This document shows positions 56,385-64,000 of a stretch of 64,000 bases of DNA, in pieces (position 1 is the first letter of the stretch; each line of letters begins with the position of its first letter). The position numbers and the translations under genes are program-made. Where the stretch lies: positions 496,001-560,000 of the forward strand of contig NW_025963558.1 in the NCBI RefSeq assembly GCF_910591885.1. Reading direction: 5' to 3'. The notes below the pieces were generated by a model. That model was given only the letters and a program-made list of their open reading frames with translations, was not told where the DNA came from and searched no databases. Origin of the DNA: Bombus terrestris. Its lineage: Eukaryota > Arthropoda > Insecta > Hymenoptera > Apidae.

Positions 56385-59300
56385 GTCATGTAGTATTACG
56401 TTATAACGAATGACGTTATGGAGTATTACGTTATAACGTATGACGCCATGTGGTATTACGTTATTACGAATAACGTTATATTATGTTACTTTATGACATA
56501 TGACGTCATGTAGTATTACTTTATGATGTATGACGTCATGTAGTATTACTTTATGACGTATGACGTCATGTAGTATTACTTTATGACGTATGACGTCATG
56601 TAGTATTACTTTATGACGTATGACGTCATGTAGTATTACTTTATGACGTATGACGTCATGTAGTATTATGTTATAACATATGCCGTCATGTAGTATTACG
56701 TTAAAACATATGACGTCATGTAGTATTACGATATAACGTACAGCGTTATATAGAATTACGATATAACGCACAACGTTATGTCGTATTACGTTATACCGTA
56801 TGACGTTATATTGTGTTACTTTATGACGTATGACGTCATGTAGTATTACTTTATGACGTATGACGTCATGTAGTATTATGTTATAACGTATGACGTCATG
56901 TAGTAACACGATATAACGTACAACGTTATATAGAATTACGATATAACGCACAACGTTGTGTCGTATTACGTTATAACTTATCATGTCATGTAGTATTACG
57001 TTATAGCGTATGACGTCATGTACTATTACGTTATTACGAATTTCGTAATATTGTGTTACTTTATGACGTATGACGTCATGTAGTTTTGAGTTATAACGTA
57101 TGACGTTATGCAGTATTACGTTATAACGAATAACGTTATATTGTGTAACTTTATAACGTATGACCTTATGTTGTATTACGTTATAACGTATAAAGACATG
57201 TAGTATTACGTTATAACGTATGACGTCATGTGGTATTACGTTATTACGAATAACGTTATATTATGTTACTTTATGACATATGACGTCATGTAGTATTACT
57301 TTATGACGTATGACGTCATGTAGTATTACTTTATGACGTATGACGTCATGTAGTATTACTTTATGACGTATGACGTCATGTAGTATTACTTTATGACGTA
57401 TGACGTCATGCAGTATTACTTTATGACGTATGACGTCATGTAGTATTACTTTATGACGTATGACGTCATGTAGTATTACTTTATGACGTATGACGTCATG
57501 TAGCATTACTTTATGACGTATGACGTCATGTAGTATTTCGTTATAACGTATGACGTTATGCAGTATTACGATATAACGTATGACGTTATGCAGTATTACG
57601 TTATAACGTATGACGTTATGCAGTATTACGTTATAACGTAAGACGTTATGTATTAGTACGATATAACGTATGACGTTATGCAGTATGAGGTTATAGCGTA
57701 TGACGTCATGTAGTTTTGCGTTATAACGTATGACGTCATGTAGTATTACGATATAACGTACGACGTTATGCAGTATTAGGTTATAACGTATGACGTTATG
57801 TAGTATTAGGTTATAACGTATGGCGTTATGTAGTATTACGATATAACGTATGACGTTATGCAGTACTACGTTATAACGTATGACGTTATGTAGTGTTACG
57901 TTATAATGTATGACGTTATGTAGCATTATGGTATTACGAACAACGTTGTATTGTGTTACTTTATAACGTATGACGTTATGTAGTGTTACGTTATAACGTA
58001 TGACGCCTTGTAGTATTACGTTATCAGTATAACATTATGTAGTATCACGTTATAGCGTATGACGTCATGTAGTATTACGTTATTACGAATATCGTAATAT
58101 TGTGTTACTTTATGACGTATGACGTCATGTAATATTGCTTTATGACGTATGACGTCATGTAGTATTTCCTTATAACGTATGACGTTATGTAGTATTACGA
58201 TATAACGTATGACGTTATGCAGTACTACGTTATAACGTATGACGTTATGTAGTGTTACGTTATAACGTATGACGTTATGTATTAGTACGATATAACGTAT
58301 GACGTTATGCAGTATGAGGTTATAACGTATGACGTCATGTAGTTTTGCGTTATAACGTATGACGTCATGTATTATTAGGTTATAACGTATGCCGTCATGT
58401 AGTATTACGTTATAACATATGACGTCATGTAGTAATACGATATAACGTACAACGTTATACAGAATTACGATATAACGCACAACGTTATGTCGTATTACGT
58501 TATAACGTATCATGTCATGTAGTATTACGTTATTACGAATAACGTTATATTGTGTTACCTTATAACGTGTGACCTTTTGTTGTATTACGTTATAACGTAT
58601 AAAGACATGTAGTATTACGTTGTAACGTATGACGTCATATAGTATTACTTTATGACGTATGACGTCGTGTAGTATTATGTTATAACGTATGCCGTCATGT
58701 AGTATTACGTTATAACATATGACGTCATGTAGTAATACGATATAACGTACAACGTTATATAGAATTACGATATAACGCACAACGTTATGTCGTATTACGT
58801 TATAACTTATCATGTCATGTAGTATTACGTTATAGCGTATGACGTCATGTACTATTACGTTATTACGAATAACGTTATATTGTGTAACTTTATAACGTAT
58901 GACCTTATGGGGTATTACGTTATAACGTATAAAGACATGCAGTATTACGTTATAACGTATGACGTCATGAGGTATTACGCTATTACGAATATCGTAATAT
59001 TGTATGACTTTATGACGTATGACGTCATGTAGTATTAGGTTATAACGTATGACGTTATGTATTATTACGATATAACGTATGACGTTAAGCAGTATTAGGT
59101 TATAACGTATGACGTAATGTAGTTTTACGTTACAACGTATGACGTTATGTAGTATTACGTTACCACGAATAACGTTATATTGTGTTACTTTATAACGTGT
59201 GACCTTTTGTTGTATCACGTTATAACGTATAAAGACATGTAGTATTACGTTGTAACGTATGACGTCATGTAGTATTACTTTATGACGTATGACGTCATGT

Positions 59301-59698
59301 AGTATTATGTTATAACATATGCCGTCATGTAGTATTACGTTATAACATATGACGTCATGTAGTATTACGATATAACGTACAGCGTTATATAGAATTACGA
59401 TATAACGCACAACGTTATGTCGTATTACGTTATACCGTATGACGTTATATTGTGTTACTTTATGACGTATGCCGTCATGTAGTATTACGTTATAACATAT
59501 GACGTCATGTAGTAATACGATATAACGTACAACGTTACATAGAATTACGATATAACGCACAACGTTATGTCGTATTACGTTATAACGTATCATGTCATGT
59601 AGTATTACGTTATAACGAATGACGTTATGGAGTATTACGTTATAACGTATGATGTCATGTGGTATTACGTTATTACGAATAACGTTATATTATGTTAC
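56385..59698. repeat. Mixed type-1 and type-2 HOR segment
   Basis: Contains two A runs, the second of nine units at 57,267-57,536, and the last 29-bp marker (58,025, with tcagtat in place of taagtat). It begins a new module for about 400 bp and then passes into a type-2 C and D series with the gttaccacg marker near 59,161. The only run of four G in the monomer context (ttatggggtatt) is near 58,908. Confidence 0.78.
57267..57536. repeat. A run: nine monomers
   Basis: Nine tactttatga-type units with two private changes: catgcag near 57,410 and tagcatt near 57,501. Confidence 0.88.
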
Positions 59699-61888
59699 GT
59701 CATGTAGTATTACTTTATGACGTATGACGTCATGTAGTATTACTTTATGACGTATGACGTCATGTAGTATTACTTTATGACGTATGACGTCATGTAGTAT
59801 TACTTTATGACGTATGACGTCATGTAGTATTACTTTATGACGTATGACGTCATGTAGTATTACTTTATCACGTATGACGTCATGTAGTATTTCGTTATAA
59901 CGTATGACGTTATGCAGTATTACGATATAACGTATGACGTTATGCAGTATTAGGTTATAACGTATGACGTTATGGAGTATTACGTTATAACGTATGACGT
60001 CATGTGGTATTACGTTATTACGAATAACGTTATATTATGTTACGTCATGTAGTACTACTTTATGACGTATGACGTCATGTAGTATTACTTTATGACGTAT
60101 GACGTCATGTAGTATTACTTTATGACGTATGACGTCATGTAGTATTACTTTATGACGTATGACGTCATGTAGTATTACTTTATGACGTATGACGTCATGT
60201 AGTATTACTTTATGACGTATGACGTCATGTAGTATTACTTTATGACGTATGACGTCATGTAGTATTACTTTATGACGTATGACGTCATGTAGTATTACTT
60301 TATGACGTATGACGTCATGTAGTATTTCGTTGTAACGTATGACGTTATGCAGTATTACGATATAACGTATGACGTTATGCAGTATTAGGTTATAACGTAT
60401 GGCGTCATGTAGTATTACGTTATAACATATGACGTCATGTAGTATTACGATATAAAGTACAACGTTATATAGAATTACGATATAACGCACAACGTTATGT
60501 CGTATTACGTTATAACTTATCATGTCATGTAGTATTACGTTATTACGAATATCGTAATATTGTGTTACTTTATGACGTATGACGTCATGTAATATTGCTT
60601 TATGACGTATGACGTCATGTAGTATTTCCTTATAACGTATGACGTTATGTAGTATTACGATATAACGTATGACGTTATGCAGTACTACGTTATAACGTAT
60701 GACGTTATGTAGTGTTACGTTATAACGTATGACGTTATGTATTAGTACGATATAACGTATGACGTTATGCAGTATGAGGTTATAACGTATGACGTCATGT
60801 AGTTTTGCGTTATAACGTATGACGTCATGTAGTATTACTTTATGACGTATGACGTCATGTAGTATTATGCTATAACATATGCCGTCATGTAGTAATACGA
60901 TATAACGTACAACGTTATATAGAATTACGATATAACGCACAACGTTATGTCGTATTACGTTATAACGTATCATGTCATGTAGTATTACGTTATTACGAAT
61001 AACGTTATATTGTGTTACCTTATAACGTGTGACCTTTTGTTGTATTACGTTATAACGTATAAAGACATGTAGTATTACGTTGTAACGTATGACGTCATGT
61101 AGTATTACTTTATGACGTATGACGTCATGTAGTATTATGCTATAACATATGCCGTCATGTAGTAGTACGTTATAACATATGACGTCATGTAGTAATACGA
61201 TATAACGTACAACGTTATATAGAATTACGATATAACGCACAACGTTATGTCGTATTACGTTATACCGTATGACGTTATATTGTGTTACTTTATGACGTAT
61301 GACGTCATGTAGTATTACTTTATGACGTATGACGTCATGTAGTATTATGTTATAACGTATGACGTCATGTAGTATTACGTTATAACGTATGACGTCATGT
61401 AGTATTACGATATAACGTACAGCGTTATATAGAATTACGATATAACGCACAACGTTATGTCGTATTACGTTATACCGTATGACGTTATATTGTGTTACTT
61501 TATGACGTATGAGGTCATGTAGTATTATGTTATAACATATGCCGTCATGCAGTATTACGTTAAAACATATGACGTCATGTAGTATTACGATATAACGTAC
61601 AGCGTTATATAGAATTACGATATAACGCACAACGTTATGTCGTATTACGTTATAACTTATCATGTCATGTAGTATTACGTTATAGCGTATGACGTCATGT
61701 ACTATTACGTTATTACGAATAACGTTATATTGTATGACTTTATGACGTATGACGTCATGTAGTATTAGGTTATAACGTATGACGTTATGTATTATTGCGA
61801 TATAACGTATGACGTTAAGCAGTATTAGGTTATAACGTATGACGTCATGTGGTATTACGTTATTACGAATAACGTTATATTATGTTAC
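59699..61888. repeat. Short type-2 HOR unit
   Basis: Two 15-bp junctions (59,698 and 60,043) frame an A run, and a nine-monomer A run follows at 60,056-60,325. From about 60,410 the sequence matches 49,090-50,565 and ends at the junction near 61,888. Compared with 46,747-50,565 the proximal part is replaced by A-run sequence. Confidence 0.82.
60056..60325. repeat. A run: nine monomers
   Basis: Nine tactttatga-type units directly after the 15-bp junction; the partial unit before it carries agtacta instead of agtatta. Confidence 0.9.
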
Positions 61889-64000
61889 GTCATGTAGTAT
61901 TACTTTATGACGTATGACGTCATGTAGTATTACTTTATGACGTATGACGTCATGTAGTATTACTTTATGACGTATGACGTCATGTAGTATTACTTTATGA
62001 CGTATGACGTCATGTTGTATTTCGTTATAACGTATGACGTTATGCAGTATTACGATATAACGTATGACGGTATGCAGTATTACGTTATAACGTATGACGT
62101 TATGCAGTATTACGATATAACGTATGACGGTATGCAGTATTACGTTATAACGTATGACGTTATGCAGTATTACGTTATAACGTATGACGTTATGTATTAG
62201 TACGATATAACGTATGACGTTATGCAGTATGAGGTTATAGCGTATGACGTCATGTAGTTTTGCGTTATAACGTATGACGTCATGTAGTATTACGATATAA
62301 CGTACAACGTTATGCAGTATTAGGTTATAACGTATGACGTTATGGAGTATTACGTTATTACGTATGACGTCATGTGGTATTACGTTATTACGAATAACGT
62401 TATATTGTGTTATTTTATAACGTATGACCTTATGTTGTATTACGTTATAACGTATAAAGGCACGTAGTATTACGCTGTAACGTACGGCGTCATGTAGAAT
62501 TACGTTATAACGTATTCCGTCATGTAGTATTACGTTATAACATATGACGTCATGTAGTATTACGATATAACGTACAACGTTATATAGAATTACGATATAA
62601 CGCACAACGTTATGTCGTATTACGTTATAACTTATCATGTCATGTAGTATTACGTTATTACGAATATCGTAATATTGTGTTACTTTATGACGTATGACGT
62701 CATGTAATATTGCTTTATGACGTATGACGTCATGTAGTATTTCCTTATAACGTATGACGTTATGTAGTATTACGATATAACGTATGACGTTATGCAGTAC
62801 TACGTTATAACGTATGACGTTATGTAGTGTTACGTTATAACGTATGACGTTATGTATTAGTACGATATAACGTATGACGTTATGCAGTATGAGGTTATAA
62901 CGTATGACGTCATGTAGTATTACGATATAACGTACAGCGTTATATAGAATTACGATATAACGCACAACGTTATGTCGTATTACGTTATACCGTATGACGT
63001 TATATTGTGTTACTTTATGACGTATGACGTCATGTAGTATTACTTTATGACGTATGCCGTAATGTAGTATTACGTTATAACATATGACGTCATGTAGTAA
63101 TACGATATAACGTACAACGTTATATAGAATTACGATATAACGCACAACGTTATGTCGTATTACGTTATACCGTATGACGTTATATTGTGTTACTTTATGA
63201 CGTATGACGTCATGTAATATTGCTTTATGACGTATGACGTCATGTAGTATTTCCTTATAACGTATGACGTTATGTAGTATTACGATATAACGTATGACGT
63301 TATGCAGTACTACGTTATAACGTATGACGTTATGCAGTATTACGTTATAACGTAAGACGTTATGTATTAGTACGATATAACGTATGACGTTATGCAGTAT
63401 GAGGTTATAGCGTATGACGTCATGTAGTTTTGCGTTATAACGTATGACGTCATGTAGTATTACGATATAACGTACGACGTTATGTCGTATTACGTTATAA
63501 CGTATCATGTCATGTAGTATTACGTTATAACGAATGACGTTATGGAGTATTACGTTATAACGTATGACGCCATGTGGTATTACGTTATTACGAATAACGT
63601 TATATTATGTTACTTTATGACATATGACGTCATGTAGTATTACTTTATGACGTATGACGTCATGTAGTATTACTTTATGACGTATGACGTCATGTAGTAT
63701 TATGTTATAACATATGCCGTCATGTAGTATTACGTTAAAACATATGACGTCATGTAGTATTACGATATAACGTACAGCGTTATATAGAATTACGATATAA
63801 CGCACAACGTTATGTCGTATTACGTTATACCGTATGACGTTATATTGTGTTACTTTATGACGTATGACGTCATGTAGTATTACTTTATGACGTATGCCGT
63901 CATGTAGTATTACGTTATAACATATGACGTCATGTAGTAATACGATATAACGTACAACGTTATATAGAATTACGTTATAACTTATCATGTCATGTAGTAT
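61889..64000. repeat. Repeat of 50,566-52,680 up to the window edge
   Basis: Matches the earlier segment at an offset of 11,323 bp through to the last base. Differences are few, for example gtatgccgtcat near 63,894 against gtatgccgtaat near 52,571, and tcgtattacg near 63,487 against tagtattacg near 52,164. The array is still in progress at base 64,000. Confidence 0.86.

Larger units (their letters stand above)
1..64000. repeat. 30-bp satellite array filling the whole window
   Basis: Every part of the window aligns to a 30-bp monomer, visible because two monomers fill 60 bases and the same words fall in the same columns for kilobases. The consensus + strand monomer is cgtatgacgtcatgt followed by agtattacgttataa, with recurrent variants at fixed positions (gtc/gtt/ggt, tag/cag, acg/act, gttataa/gatataa/tttatga). 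The two 15-bp halves resemble each other (about 10 of 15 bases match, core gtatKacgtYat), so the monomer looks like an old 15-bp dimer. G+C is near 33% and CpG occurs 2-3 times per monomer. Neither end of the window leaves the array. No unique sequence, transposon, RNA gene or credible coding region interrupts it. This architecture is typical of eukaryotic satellite DNA; whether it is centromeric, subtelomeric or elsewhere cannot be told from the sequence. Confidence 0.98.

Noticed and set aside
412..63988. Dozens of long open frames on the - strand as protein-coding genes
   Set aside because: They follow from a 30-bp monomer without stops in one frame. The predicted chains are only five- and ten-residue repeats of V, I, H, R, Y, N and D, frame limits fall wherever a stop-bearing monomer variant occurs, and there is no unique domain, intron signal or distinct promoter.
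1..64000. CRISPR array
   Set aside because: Units are directly adjacent with no variable spacers of constant length, and no cas genes are present.
1..64000. TATA-box promoters at every ttataa
   Set aside because: The word is part of the monomer and occurs many hundreds of times without any downstream gene structure.
1..64000. CENP-B box marking a primate-like centromere satellite
   Set aside because: The needed CGGG part of the box does not appear in any monomer variant I read, and 30 bp is far from the alpha-satellite length.
1..64000. Telomeric repeat or subtelomeric boundary
   Set aside because: No TTAGGG, TTTAGGG, TTAGG or similar short tandem appears, and neither window edge leaves the satellite.
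1..64000. Purely artificial or low-quality sequence
   Set aside because: Nested duplications with shared derived variants and consistent register breaks form a coherent history that random error would not produce. Individual copy numbers could still be assembly-dependent.

Overview
The whole 64-kb window is one uninterrupted satellite array built on a 30-bp monomer. I see no gene, tRNA, rRNA, transposon or unique sequence in it. A typical + strand monomer reads cgtatgacgtcatgt then agtattacgttataa. The array starts and ends inside monomers, so it continues beyond both edges. An array of this size with nested higher-order repeats (HORs) and very high copy-to-copy identity points to a eukaryotic chromosome, probably a centromeric, pericentromeric, subtelomeric or other heterochromatic block. 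The sequence does not identify the species. The monomer is about one third G+C but carries 2-3 CpG per 30 bp, several times the number expected from base composition.

Layout. From 1 to about 17.6 kb the array is a head-to-tail series of type-1 HOR units of unequal length (1,199, 2,579, 4,318, 3,149 and 3,029 bp, then a truncated one), each marked by a single 29-bp monomer and most starting with a conserved 978-bp module. From about 17.4 to 21.9 kb there is a 2,250-bp tandem duplication of a second family. From 21.9 to 24.97 kb lies a type-2 HOR. A type-1 unit reappears at 24.98-27.74 kb. From 27.7 to 55.4 kb type-2 units dominate, with internal duplications (1,980 bp near 34.6-38.0 kb; a 0.7-kb block repeated 840 bp apart near 52-53 kb). 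A type-1 module returns at 55.4-56.4 kb, followed by mixed units. The segment from about 60.4 kb to the end repeats 49.1-52.7 kb at an offset of 11,323 bp.

Monomer variants fall into recurrent groups: homogeneous runs ending in tactttatga (called A runs here), alternating 60-bp dimers with gttatgcag/ggtatgcag (B blocks), gtacaacg/gcacaacg/gtatcatg trimers (C), and gaataacg/gtatgacctt/gtataaag trimers (D). Register breaks are few: eleven 29-bp monomers of one kind, one further single-base deletion near 4,520, and sixteen 15-bp losses that all share one junction. Because 30 and 15 are multiples of three and the - strand monomer lacks stops in one frame, very long open frames appear (up to 1,736 codons). 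I treat these as by-products of the repeat, not genes.

The most interesting points are the 15-bp half-repeat ancestry of the monomer, the perfect TGACGTCA palindrome repeated in a large share of the monomers next to a second 14-bp palindrome about one helical turn away, the CpG excess, and the single 15-bp junction that has been copied through the right three quarters of the window.
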